Source of the DNA: Xanthobacteraceae bacterium
GTDB lineage: Bacteria > Pseudomonadota > Alphaproteobacteria > Rhizobiales > Xanthobacteraceae
DNA: 20,738 nucleotides
Assembly: GCA_030039655.1 (NCBI GenBank)
Contig: JASHVC010000235.1
Span: 1 to 20,738, forward strand
Direction: 5' to 3'
Positions 1 through 7,035 of this stretch are shown here, piece after piece. Both the position numbers and the translations under genes were made by a program. Position 1 is the first letter of the stretch; every line of letters begins with the position of its first letter. The notes below the pieces were generated by a model, which searched no databases, was not told where the DNA came from, and saw only the letters and a program-made list of their open reading frames with translations.

Positions 1-1
1 T

Positions 2-1435
2 TTTGTGGGTAGAGCTCCAGAGCTATCTGTGATTGATGCTTGCTGGAAGGCAGCAGGGCAAATGAAAAAATTGGCAATCGTTGCCAAAGCTGGATCGGGC
101 AAGACGCGCCTTTTGAAGGAGTGGCAGAAGCGACACCCGGATCTCCATATCGTGACGGCGACGTTCAGTTTGTTCGGCGGGACACTCGACAGCTTCGTAA
201 GTCAATTAGCATCGCTTCCAACGCCTCCAGTGGACTGCCAGGGCTTGATACAGGCGGTCATCACCAAAATAGGCGAGGAAAAAATCGAAGTATTGATATT
301 GGACGATATTCACTGGGCCGGAAATGACGGTGCGGCATTTCTTCGTGGTCTCCTCGATGCACTGTCAAACACGATAATATTCGTCGTCTTGGCTTCGCGT
401 CCAAATGGGCTGTCGCTGTTACGAAAATTGCGACCGACTGCTGAAATCGCTCTTGAACCTCTAAAAACTTCGGCAGTCGCAAAGATAGCGCAGCGACTGA
501 TCCATTCCGCGCCAATCGCCAGTGAGGCGGCACGACGGTCCAAAGGAAATCCGCTATTCGTGGAACAGTTTGCGGCCTGGGCGGCCGAAACCGGATTCAA
601 GGGAGGCAAATCTGGCCCACGAACTCTCTATGAAATTATTGCCGCACGCATTAGCCATCTATCGAACGTTCAATTGGCGAAAATTGGAGAGCGGCTACGA
701 TGGGGCCAATCGTGGCAGCGGCTCACTATTGGCGGCGAACTTGAAGAGATCGAAACCGAAATTGGGCTTTGGCTTGATCGACTCGAAACCGGAGATTACG
801 CGGATCGCACTGAAGCGGCGCGCCATCTCGCGAAGCTGGAGCATATCGATTATGAGATATTTATTCTTGGCGCACTAGCAGGCCGGCCGCGACCGCGGTC
901 GAACCGATTGCGCGAGGCCATCGAGCGGTTGCTCGTCGGTAGCAAACAACAAATTTTTCATGACCTGAAGAGGAGAGCAATGGGAGCGTCGGCGGCGAGC
1001 AAAGAGAATATTTTACGCGAAGCGCATCGGGCGGCGGATGTTCTCTTTGAAGCCTACGATTGGCGGGCAGCCCTTAGGTTCTATGAATTTGCCGGCGCGC
1101 TCGATCCCTCCCGTCGTACGAACCAGTTTGACCTCCGCCTCGCCGAATGTCGTCGTCGTAGTCAAAAAGTACTTGAAGATGACGGAGCGATTGAATCTGC
1201 TTCTGCGCCACCTCTCGATACCCAGCCACAGGTCACTGCTCTGTCGTTGCCCAACGTCTGGGCACAGCTTGGTCGAGCTCATCACCGTGCTCGATATTTT
1301 GTCCTAGCGGCCCAAGCTGCCGAGGCCGTCAACGATAATGCGATGGCGGGTTGGGCAATGCGCAAAGCAATGGAGATAGGCACTATCCAGAAATCCACGT
1401 CAGACCGGATTGACGATGCTTTGGCTAGTCCTTAG
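2..1435 (+). CDS. AAA_16/STAND-type ATPase with C-terminal helical (TPR-like) region, 5' end outside window
   Basis: The first codons read F-V-G-R-A-P-E-L, the canonical FVGRexEL box that opens AAA_16 ATPase domains, so the GTG at position 5 is an internal valine and the gene starts upstream of the window. Counting from that Val, Walker A is AKAGSGKT (residues 27-34), Walker B is LILDDIHWA (97-105) and a sensor-like VVLASRP follows at 127-133. This is the arrangement of the ATPase module in MalT/LuxR-type regulators and class III cyclase-linked ATPases. Residues after about 200 are helical and Ala/Arg rich; the stretch from about 335 to 470 (EAHRAADVLFEAYDW, RAHHRARYFVLAAQAAEAV) looks like TPR-type helical pairs. 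No DNA-binding or catalytic output domain is visible in the part present; it may lie upstream. It is on the same strand as, and just before, riboswitch A. Role unknown; the ATPase fold is well supported. Confidence 0.8.
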   Translation, partial: FVGRAPELSVIDACWKAAGQMKKLAIVAKAGSGKTRLLKEWQKRHPDLHIVTATFSLFGGTLDSFVSQLASLPTPPVDCQGLIQAVITKIGEEKIEVLILDDIHWAGNDGAAFLRGLLDALSNTIIFVVLASRPNGLSLLRKLRPTAEIALEPLKTSAVAKIAQRLIHSAPIASEAARRSKGNPLFVEQFAAWAAETGFKGGKSGPRTLYEIIAARISHLSNVQLAKIGERLRWGQSWQRLTIGGELEEIETEIGLWLDRLETGDYADRTEAARHLAKLEHIDYEIFILGALAGRPRPRSNRLREAIERLLVGSKQQIFHDLKRRAMGASAASKENILREAHRAADVLFEAYDWRAALRFYEFAGALDPSRRTNQFDLRLAECRRRSQKVLEDDGAIESASAPPLDTQPQVTALSLPNVWAQLGRAHHRARYFVLAAQAAEAVNDNAMAGWAMRKAMEIGTIQKSTSDRIDDALASP

Positions 1436-1438
1436 CCT
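1410..1438 (+). promoter_or_regulatory. Putative sigma-70-type promoter for riboswitch A
   Basis: TTGACG (1410-1415) and TAGCCT (1433-1438) are separated by 17 bases, and the aptamer begins 12 bases after the -10-like box, so transcription would begin just before the aptamer. The -10 match is weak and lies across the stop codon of the preceding ATPase gene. The same promoter-to-aptamer geometry is seen for riboswitches B and C. Confidence 0.4.
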
Positions 1439-1449
1439 TGATTCGTGAC

Positions 1450-1533
1450 GGCGATGGGGTTCGCCAGAACCGCCTGACGGGACAAACCCTGATGGCTAAT
1501 GACTCCTGTGGAAGCGGTTATTCCAAGAGGAGT
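1450..1533 (+). promoter_or_regulatory. Fluoride riboswitch A (crcB-type aptamer plus SD-sequestering hairpin)
   Basis: P2 is GGCG (1450-1453) with CGCC (1462-1465). P1 is GGGGU (1456-1460) with ACUCC (1502-1506), including one G-U. P3 is GCC (1472-1474) with GGC (1494-1496), extended by GGG (1479-1481) with CCC (1487-1489). The ending UAAUGACUCCU is typical of fluoride aptamers. The expression platform pairs ACTCCT (1502-1507) with AGGAGT (1528-1533), and GGAA (1510-1513) with TTCC (1521-1524). That hairpin buries the GAGGAG Shine-Dalgarno (1527-1532) of the next gene, and no U-tract follows. Fluoride binding would hold ACUCC in P1 and free the ribosome site, so control is probably translational and ON with fluoride. 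Confidence 0.87.
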
Positions 1534-1541
1534 TATGGCCA

Positions 1542-1757
1542 ATGCCTCGTAACACTAGCAGAACAGCATACTGTCATCAGCAAGCTGCCGAATGCGCTTC
1601 GGCCGCGTCTGCCACCGTTCTCGCCGAAGTTAGAGAGGCCTACCTGAACATGGAACAGGCTTGGCTTCAGCTGGCGCCCGACATCGACAGCAATCAGTCC
1701 CCTCCGGTCGCGTCGCAAGCGGATCAGCAGCGCTCTAAGACTGACACGTTAACTTAG
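1542..1757 (+). CDS. Small YxxxAAEC-type hypothetical protein under riboswitch A
   Basis: This 71-residue protein begins MPRNTSRTAYCHQQAAEC and contains a helical stretch EVREAYLNMEQAWLQLA. The pattern Y-x3-AAEC ... A-x-L-x-M-x-x-A-W-x-x-LA resembles a family of short soluble proteins that I associate with Hyphomicrobiales; no biochemical role is known to me. The start is set by the GAGGAG ribosome site at 1527-1532, nine bases upstream; an ATG at 1535 opens only a five-codon frame. The tail after residue 50 is polar and probably disordered. It is the only gene after riboswitch A, so it should be made in response to fluoride. Its 3' end overlaps the convergent ABC ATPase gene by nine bases. 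Confidence 0.72.
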   Translation: MPRNTSRTAYCHQQAAECASAASATVLAEVREAYLNMEQAWLQLAPDIDSNQSPPVASQADQQRSKTDTLT

Positions 1758-2591
1758 GAGCCTCAATCGCTGATCATAGGAGTCAAACACCTCCTTTACG
1801 GTGCCGTCGTCAATGAGCTTACCGTGCTCCAAAAGCAATGCTCGATTACACCATTCTTCCAGAACAGACCGGCTTTGACTGGCGACGATAACGATGCTCG
1901 ACCGGTTCACGAAACTCTGCAAGCGCTCTTGGGCCTTTTTGAAGAAGCGGGCATCACCCGCTCCAATCAACTCGTCAAAGAGGAGAATTTCCGACGTTAC
2001 GCTCGTCGCAATCGCGAAGGCGAGCCGCACCAACATGCCGGATGAATAGGTACGCACTGGCATGTGGATGTAGCTGCCCAACTCGCAGAAATCGATGACC
2101 TCCTCAGCCAAGGCGTCGATCTGATTTGGCCTAAGGCCGAGCAAAACGCCACGAACGCGTATGAATTCGCGCCCTGTCGCATCCGGCATCATGCCTTCCA
2201 TGAGATTGAACAATGGCATGAGTTGCCCCGTCACCTCGAGGGTGCCGGACGTTGCCTCATAAATCCCGGCCAGAATTCGCAGTAGCGTCGTCTTACCTGC
2301 CCCGTTGTGGCCAATGAGGCCGACCCGTTCGCCACGTTTTATCTCGAACGAGATGCCGTCGATCGCACGAACGACGACGGCGCCGCGTGCACTCGTTGCA
2401 AACGTTCCGCCAACGTGGGAGGAACCGCGGATCACTTTGGCGATCGGGGTGAGCATCAATAGGTGCCGCAATGATCTATCGTTGATGTCGTAGATTGGAA
2501 AATCGAGTGTTAGGTCATCGGCCCTTATTTTTGCCCCGCCCGCTGATACCAGTTGAGAGCCGTGCATTCCGACAGCAGAATCCTGATTCAT
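1749..2591 (-). CDS. ABC transporter ATP-binding protein, polysaccharide-export (Wzt/KpsT) type
   Basis: This 280-residue ATPase has Walker [10 protein letters not shown] (94-102), the YSSGM signature (182-186) and Walker B ILLFDE followed by LIGAGDARF (202-215). Signature and D-loop are those of ATPases that drive lipid-linked O-antigen, capsule or teichoic acid export. The N-terminal extension of about 70 residues (LTLDFPIYD...RSLRHLLM) is also typical. There is no C-terminal carbohydrate-binding domain as in long Wzt proteins, so it resembles the short form. At the H-loop the usual ASHS reads ASQS: the switch histidine is Gln239 (codon CAA). Its gene starts 6 bases after the permease gene, so the two form one unit, the last of the leftward run headed by the dynamin-like gene. 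No glycosyltransferase lies in the window, so the substrate cannot be named. Confidence 0.9.
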   Translation of the reverse strand: MNQDSAVGMHGSQLVSAGGAKIRADDLTLDFPIYDINDRSLRHLLMLTPIAKVIRGSSHVGGTFATSARGAVVVRAIDGISFEIKRGERVGLIGHNGAGKTTLLRILAGIYEATSGTLEVTGQLMPLFNLMEGMMPDATGREFIRVRGVLLGLRPNQIDALAEEVIDFCELGSYIHMPVRTYSSGMLVRLAFAIATSVTSEILLFDELIGAGDARFFKKAQERLQSFVNRSSIVIVASQSRSVLEEWCNRALLLEHGKLIDDGTVKEVFDSYDQRLRLLS

Positions 2592-2597
2592 TGTGCT

Positions 2598-3416
2598 TCA
2601 CAGCCAGAACGGAATGCGGTTTCGGGTCCGCGCGAAGAGCAGGACAAGAAAGAGCCAACCGATGAGTGCTGTACCGAGTGACACCAACCAATCTGTCGCC
2701 GTGGGAACGACAAGCAAAAGCGGCGCGCGAAACACTTCCACGATATGATATAGCGGGTTCCAGTTAACGACGCGTTCCATCGTCTCGCCGAGTTGGCGTG
2801 CGTCGTATAGTACCGGGGTTAGCCAAAACAGGCCCGTGAATATGTTGGCTACGATCATGGGTATATCGCGAAACCGAGTCGACATAATCGCTGCGACACC
2901 GGCTAACCAAACGCAGTTTAGAAGGAAGAGCATAAGGCCAGGAACTGCTAGGATATAGGTCGGTCCTGGAAATAAATGAAATAGAAATGCGACTACGAAG
3001 AAAATAACGATTGAGTGTGCGGCAACCACCATATTTCGCCACATGATCTGAAACAGATAGACCGATAGCGGCCGCCTAACTTGCAGGATCAAATCGGCAG
3101 AACCGATAAACGCCTGGGAGCCGTCAGTGACCATTGCGGTTAGCGTGGTCCAAATAATCAAGCCGATACTGAGGAAGGGCAGGAATTGCCGCAGCGTTGT
3201 GTGGAACAGGAGGGTCATAACAACGCCGGTGATTGAGATTTGGAATCCCATTGAAAGCGTTCCCCAAAACGGCCCCAACGTTGATCTTCGATATCGCATC
3301 CTTACATCGTTGAGCCCCAACAGCGACCATAAAGGCCACGCATTCAGTCCCGTCCAAATATCTTGAACGGCCTTGTCAACCTGACCCTTACTTATTCCTA
3401 TGAGCGCAAGCCACAT
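2598..3416 (-). CDS. ABC-2 type permease, polysaccharide-export (Wzm/KpsM) type
   Basis: This 272-residue protein has the cytoplasmic N-terminal signature LNDVRMRYRRSTLGPFWG (about 35-52) found in Wzm/KpsM/TagG permeases. Six hydrophobic segments follow, beginning near 53, 80, 113, 141, 178 and 245, and the WNPLYHIVEVFRAPLL motif lies near 220-235. It would form the inner-membrane channel for the ATPase encoded 6 bases downstream. The ATG at 3416 has only a weak upstream purine run. The 63-base gap after the HEAT-like gene contains no clear terminator, so read-through from the riboswitch B transcript is possible but not shown. Family assignment is firm; the exported glycan is unknown. Confidence 0.9.
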   Translation of the reverse strand: MWLALIGISKGQVDKAVQDIWTGLNAWPLWSLLGLNDVRMRYRRSTLGPFWGTLSMGFQISITGVVMTLLFHTTLRQFLPFLSIGLIIWTTLTAMVTDGSQAFIGSADLILQVRRPLSVYLFQIMWRNMVVAAHSIVIFFVVAFLFHLFPGPTYILAVPGLMLFLLNCVWLAGVAAIMSTRFRDIPMIVANIFTGLFWLTPVLYDARQLGETMERVVNWNPLYHIVEVFRAPLLLVVPTATDWLVSLGTALIGWLFLVLLFARTRNRIPFWL

Positions 3417-3479
3417 AACGCCGTCCCGTCACGGTCCTATTTGTTTCTAACGTTGCCAACTGGAACGCCTCGCGACCCT

Positions 3480-4127
3480 CTAGTTCGTCGTCGACACTCC
3501 TATTTCGAACAACAGTCTGCGCGCGCTGCGTCGTTGTCGGAGCTGGGATTCGGACTCCCGCTCATGACAACCTACGGGCCGGTCTACAACCTGCGTTAGG
3601 GCCGCACGCGCGACTGTGCCCATCCGCGCTAGTGCCCTCTCGGCGGTCAAACGACTGGCGTCCTCGCTTAAAGCTTGGACGAGCAAGGGTATGGCCTCTG
3701 TCCTCCGAAATGTCCCCAGTGCAAAGACGACGCCGGTAAGGCAGGGACGACTAGCAAGCCGCATCAACACCTCAAACAGCCCGGGATCATTGCGATAGGC
3801 CAAGGCCCTGGCGGCGGCGTTGATAACTGCGTCTTCGCCCAGACGTTCTACTGGATCGGCCAGCTGCCGTTCCGTCTTCAAGAACTCTAATAACACTTTG
3901 TGTGCCCCCAGCGTGGACAGAGCGTCAACTGCACGAACACGGGCCTGAAAAAGGCCGCTCGGCTCTCGCTCGAACAACAAAGCGCGCAGCAAGGGAATTG
4001 CTTCGTTGCCATATGAGGTAACTCTCAGGACGGCCATATCAGGGGCGAGAAACGATTTAAGGCCGTTGACTGCATTCTCTATTGCATTCCCGTCACCTTC
4101 AGGGAGAGGACAAATATCCCGGCTCAT
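3480..4127 (-). CDS. HEAT/Armadillo-like repeat protein, partner of the dynamin-like GTPase
   Basis: This 215-residue soluble protein has recurring helical pairs with HEAT-like patterns: GNEAIPLLRALLFE, VRAVDALSTLGAHKVLLEFLK, EDAVINAAARALAYRNDPGLFEVLMRLA and TEAIPLLVQALSEDASRLTAERALARMG. About four repeats span residues 40-180, followed by an Arg/Ser-rich tail. HEAT solenoids bind other proteins; no catalytic motif is present. The start at 4127 is supported by GGGAG nine bases upstream. The gene follows the dynamin-like gene after 39 bases on the same strand, which suggests co-translation and perhaps physical partnership with the GTPase (inference). I know of no named family for the whole protein. 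Confidence 0.75.
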   Translation of the reverse strand: MSRDICPLPEGDGNAIENAVNGLKSFLAPDMAVLRVTSYGNEAIPLLRALLFEREPSGLFQARVRAVDALSTLGAHKVLLEFLKTERQLADPVERLGEDAVINAAARALAYRNDPGLFEVLMRLASRPCLTGVVFALGTFRRTEAIPLLVQALSEDASRLTAERALARMGTVARAALTQVVDRPVGCHERESESQLRQRRSARRLLFEIGVSTTN

Positions 4128-4166
4128 TCATTTGAACTCCCAAACTTCTGCAGCGCAGCTACGTGC

Positions 4167-5834
4167 TCAGCTACGGTCGGTCTTCGAAGCAAACCGACCC
4201 GACGCGGCATATGTCCTGTTCGCAATTACGTTGCGATGTCCCGCGACAAGCAGGACTGCCCGCTCGGCGGCCGTCATTTCTTCCTGAGTTTCCAAATGTC
4301 GGCGAGTTGCGTCTCGCTTCAACGTAAAGCGCTTCAGGTCCTCTGAGAGCCGCTCAAGGAGTGACGCCTGATGGTCCATAAGCTTGTGGACGAGATCGAG
4401 ATCCTCAATTGTGTCGGATAGAATTGCCAAGTGCGGCATACAAATCGCCGACAGCGTGCCTAATGCACGGTGGCCCTGCTGGGACAAGCGGGTGCTAAGA
4501 TTGGAGATTGCTTCCGCTTCTGCCCTGGCGCGCACGCTGCAGAATACGCAATGCTCCGTCGCGAGTGTGGCCCGTCGCGACCCGTTGCCGTTGCCAGAGG
4601 ATCGAAGCTGGCTGACCAGGTGATCTAGAAGCGTCGGGTAAGCGGTGGAGATGCCATACTGGGAGGCAACAGCCCGATATTGCCAAGTATGAAAACTGCA
4701 GAAGCCACCGCGTTCTGCGAAACGACCTTGTTCATCGTGATCGGTAGAAAGCTCGTGTTGATATTTGCATTCAAAATTCCACAGAGCATCGTTGATGTGC
4801 GTACAGATCTCGCAAGGCTGTAGTTGTTGCAAACTGGGGGATTCTGCTTGCAGGCCGGCCGAATCGACATGAACTTTTCGCTGTGTACGCTCGGCCAAGA
4901 TGTTGATTTGTTTTGACAGATTTTTTGTGGAAATGGAAGGCGGCAACTCGCGTATCAAATGACCAACCCGACGGCACATTTGTAGCAAGAATTGGTCTCG
5001 CTTCTCGGTGATAAGAAAGCTAACGAGTGCCTCCTCAAGAGCAGGTAGCCCGCTCGCAGCGAGTCGCGTTGCGTCGTGGGACTGCTTGGCCTCAAGGCCG
5101 TAGCGCGCGGATACCGAGAACAGCTGGGGGGTGTCATCGCCAAAAACGCCACGCAACTGGTTGCGAACGTAGCCGAGAACCACATCGCGTTGGGATTCCG
5201 AAACCGCATCTTGCTTGTTAATCGCCACAAAAAGTCGCTTGGCGGATCCGGACACATCCTGAAAAAATCTTATCTCCTCTTCCGACAAGGGGCTTTCGTG
5301 ACTCGTGACGACAAGAAAAGCATCTGCCTCGGGCAGGAAGCTCTGCGTCGTCCGAGTGTTTTCAGCGATCGCTGATCCCAGGCCAGGGGTATCGACGAAG
5401 TAGAATCCTCGGCGAAGAATCTCGGACCGCAACTGGACTTCCGCCATCCGTATGCGCAGGGCATTTCCGGGATTACCTTCTTGCGTTACGTACTTTCGGA
5501 GCGATTCAATCGGTACTTCTTGGTTCAGCAATCTCTGATCATAGTTGAGGATGACTTGCTCCTTGGTTCCGTAACAAACCGTGGTGATTACCGACGTGAG
5601 AGGCACGATGCCGATAGGCAGACGGTCGTTCCCCATAATCGCGTTCATTATTGATGTTTTTCCGCGATTGAACCTGCCTACGACAACCAAGTTGAAACGA
5701 TCTTCGGCAAGTCGCACAAAGAGAGCGCGCAAATGCTCTTGCCACTTTTCAGGCTCTTTCGGAGCATCGACACACGCGGTGCGAAGAATCTCCGCAATCG
5801 CAAACTTTGCCTGCTCGTAATCTCGCAAATCCAT
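4167..5834 (-). CDS. Dynamin-like GTPase fused to two CxxC...CxxH putative zinc modules
   Basis: This 555-residue protein has G1 GRFNRGKTS (53-61), a G2-type Thr in PLTSVIT (79-84), G3 DTPG (148-151) and G4 NKQD (206-209), as in bacterial dynamin-like proteins. After the GTPase region (to about 280) come two similar modules: CEIC (341-344) with CSFH (379-382), and CVFC (429-432) with CMPH (465-468). Their spacings, 34 and 32 residues, are nearly equal. The pattern recalls DUF6062-like CxxC/CxxH proteins and probably binds two metal ions. No transmembrane helix is obvious. The start ATG at 5834 follows an AGAGCAAG purine run, 12 bases after the stop of the 65-residue ORF that stands behind riboswitch B, so it is probably fluoride-induced. 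Bacterial dynamins remodel or protect membranes; the role here is inferred. Confidence 0.88.
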   Translation of the reverse strand: MDLRDYEQAKFAIAEILRTACVDAPKEPEKWQEHLRALFVRLAEDRFNLVVVGRFNRGKTSIMNAIMGNDRLPIGIVPLTSVITTVCYGTKEQVILNYDQRLLNQEVPIESLRKYVTQEGNPGNALRIRMAEVQLRSEILRRGFYFVDTPGLGSAIAENTRTTQSFLPEADAFLVVTSHESPLSEEEIRFFQDVSGSAKRLFVAINKQDAVSESQRDVVLGYVRNQLRGVFGDDTPQLFSVSARYGLEAKQSHDATRLAASGLPALEEALVSFLITEKRDQFLLQMCRRVGHLIRELPPSISTKNLSKQINILAERTQRKVHVDSAGLQAESPSLQQLQPCEICTHINDALWNFECKYQHELSTDHDEQGRFAERGGFCSFHTWQYRAVASQYGISTAYPTLLDHLVSQLRSSGNGNGSRRATLATEHCVFCSVRARAEAEAISNLSTRLSQQGHRALGTLSAICMPHLAILSDTIEDLDLVHKLMDHQASLLERLSEDLKRFTLKRDATRRHLETQEEMTAAERAVLLVAGHRNVIANRTYAASGRFASKTDRS

Positions 5835-5846
5835 ATGCTTGCTCTG

Positions 5847-6044
5847 TTATGCTGATGTGTTCGGCGGCATCGGTGCCACAGAGGTGCGGCACGGCATGTA
5901 GTCATCGCGGCGCGTTTGCCTCACGGATGTGCCGGCTATAGTCGGCGCGCGCTTGACGGCAGGACGCCGAACGGCGTCGCGTACAGCGTTTGGATAGACC
6001 TTGGAATTTCGGGCGCGACGGCTTGGCGGCCTGTGGTCTGCCAT
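5847..6044 (-). CDS. 65-residue basic peptide, first ORF behind riboswitch B
   Basis: The ORF begins MADHRPPSRRARNSK and is Arg/Pro rich (for example RDAVRRPAVKRAP, SVRQTRRDD), with one Cys and no hydrophobic segment; it is probably disordered. A longer reading from an ATG at 6081-6083 would start inside the riboswitch P1 strand. I prefer the ATG at 6044 because GCAGGAG (6057-6051) lies six bases upstream and is the sequence captured by the riboswitch platform. The stop is 12 bases before the dynamin-like start. It may be a real basic peptide or a leader ORF that couples translation to the GTPase. No family recognised. Confidence 0.5.
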   Translation of the reverse strand: MADHRPPSRRARNSKVYPNAVRDAVRRPAVKRAPTIAGTSVRQTRRDDYMPCRTSVAPMPPNTSA

Positions 6045-6050
6045 GACTGG

Positions 6051-6119
6051 CTCCTGCAGAAGATAAGCCTCAGCAGGAGTCATCGGCCTCTAGGGCACTT
6101 AATGGCGAACTCCACCGCC
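6051..6119 (-). promoter_or_regulatory. Fluoride riboswitch B (aptamer plus SD-sequestering hairpin)
   Basis: Read on the minus strand, P2 is GGCG (6119-6116) with CGCC (6107-6104). P1 is GGAGU (6113-6109) with ACUCC (6080-6076). P3 is GCC (6096-6094) with GGC (6088-6086), and the ending is CGAUGACUCCUGC. The platform pairs CTCCTGC (6079-6073) with GCAGGAG (6057-6051), the Shine-Dalgarno of the 65-residue ORF; this excludes P1. Fluoride should therefore switch translation on. The usual GGCGAUGG reads GGCGGUGG here, a one-base departure. Confidence 0.85.
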
Positions 6120-6126
6120 ACCGTGC

Positions 6127-6155
6127 ATTTTAGTTCCTAATCCTTGTCATGGCAA
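6127..6155 (-). promoter_or_regulatory. Sigma-70-type promoter for riboswitch B and the dynamin-like operon
   Basis: On the minus strand, TTGCCA (6155-6150) and TAAAAT (6132-6127) are separated by exactly 17 bases, close to the consensus. The aptamer starts eight bases after the -10 box, so the transcript would begin almost at the aptamer. This is the best promoter match in the window. Confidence 0.6.
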
Positions 6156-6486
6156 CAGTACCGGCGTCCGCCGACGTACCCAGATAAAGATAAAAATCGG
6201 GAAGCGGCAATCTGCAAAGGAATCAACGCACGAGGCGATCACAACCGGCAGGGAAATTCCGTATAACAATCCAATCACGACGCTCCCGACCGACCAAAAT
6301 ATGTCGATCCAGCTATAAAAAGCCTAAATGCTGATTCTGTGCGCTGCGACCAATGGCGCGAAAGGCGCTGGGACGATGGACACGCAACCCCCATTTCGAG
6401 ACCTCAAACCGCGGCTCCGCTCATCACCGCCCAAATATTCCCGAGGAACAAAAGCGGGGCGAAAAGCGCCGAAATCAAAGTTAAAA
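6156..6486 (-). other. Region without a convincing gene; fragments of membrane-helix coding potential
   Basis: No complete gene is convincing here. On the minus strand two short frames encode plausible membrane helices. One runs 6550-6404 from a GTG and contains VFVILTLISALFAPLLFLG, 48 residues. The other is an open stretch 6323-6147 with VVIGLLYGISLPVVIASCVD and FIFIWVRRR, but it has no ATG and no ribosome site. They are in different frames and may be remains of a decayed membrane protein gene. No RNA gene or repeat was seen. Confidence 0.35.
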
Positions 6487-7035
6487 TCACGAAAACGGAA
6501 AATCCGTAACGATCAAATAACCCTTCTGAATACGAAGAACCCCAGCCCACTCACAGCAACGGCGTGAAAAAATCGCGATGGAGCTGGGCGCAATCGCTCC
6601 AGTACGACTAAAATGGAAGGCAACGAGAGGAAACTGCGGCCACCAGCGCGGCACCGGCGAGCTACACCCGAAGAAACCTGGCAGTTTTCTGATCGCTTTG
6701 CCGCGCTGCAGCGGTGGATCAGCAGTTGGTGAAAGCCACGGCCAGCCCTGAGGACGAGATACCTGACGAGCGCAATCGTCGAGTTCCGGGGCAGCATCGG
6801 GCCAATTGGCCTCATTGCAAAGCGTTGCAGCCAACGCGACCACTGCACCGCTGGGTTCCCGGTTCGCAAGTATGGACCGATAATGCCGCGCGGTCCCTGT
6901 AGGTGAAATCAGCAAAAACAGCCGAAGACCCCAACCATCGTGACCAACAGCAGGGAGTACCTCTCCGGATAGTCGTTCCTTCCACTCATATCCCTTGAAA
7001 GCATCTCCATTTTTGTCGTCGCTATTAGGCCTCAT
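6487..7035 (-). CDS. Hypothetical protein overlapping the ART-like gene, possibly decayed
   Basis: An ATG at 7035 lies inside the last codons of the ART-like gene (its stop is at 7027-7025) and opens a 182-codon frame. The first 90 or so residues look protein-like (GYEWKERLSGEVLPAVGHDGW, SPTGTARHYRSILAN), with an acidic N-terminus. The rest is rich in Pro, Arg and Trp and has a patchy composition that suggests frameshift or decay. The stop-start overlap is typical of translational coupling. I recognise no domain. It may be a real partner of the ART-like protein, or a remnant, so confidence is low. Confidence 0.3.
   Translation of the reverse strand: MRPNSDDKNGDAFKGYEWKERLSGEVLPAVGHDGWGLRLFLLISPTGTARHYRSILANREPSGAVVALAATLCNEANWPDAAPELDDCARQVSRPQGWPWLSPTADPPLQRGKAIRKLPGFFGCSSPVPRWWPQFPLVAFHFSRTGAIAPSSIAIFSRRCCEWAGVLRIQKGYLIVTDFPFS

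Noticed and set aside
5..7. GTG at position 5 as the start of the first gene
   Set aside because: It is the Val of the FVGR motif that opens AAA_16 domains, and the preceding codon is the expected Phe. The gene begins before the window.
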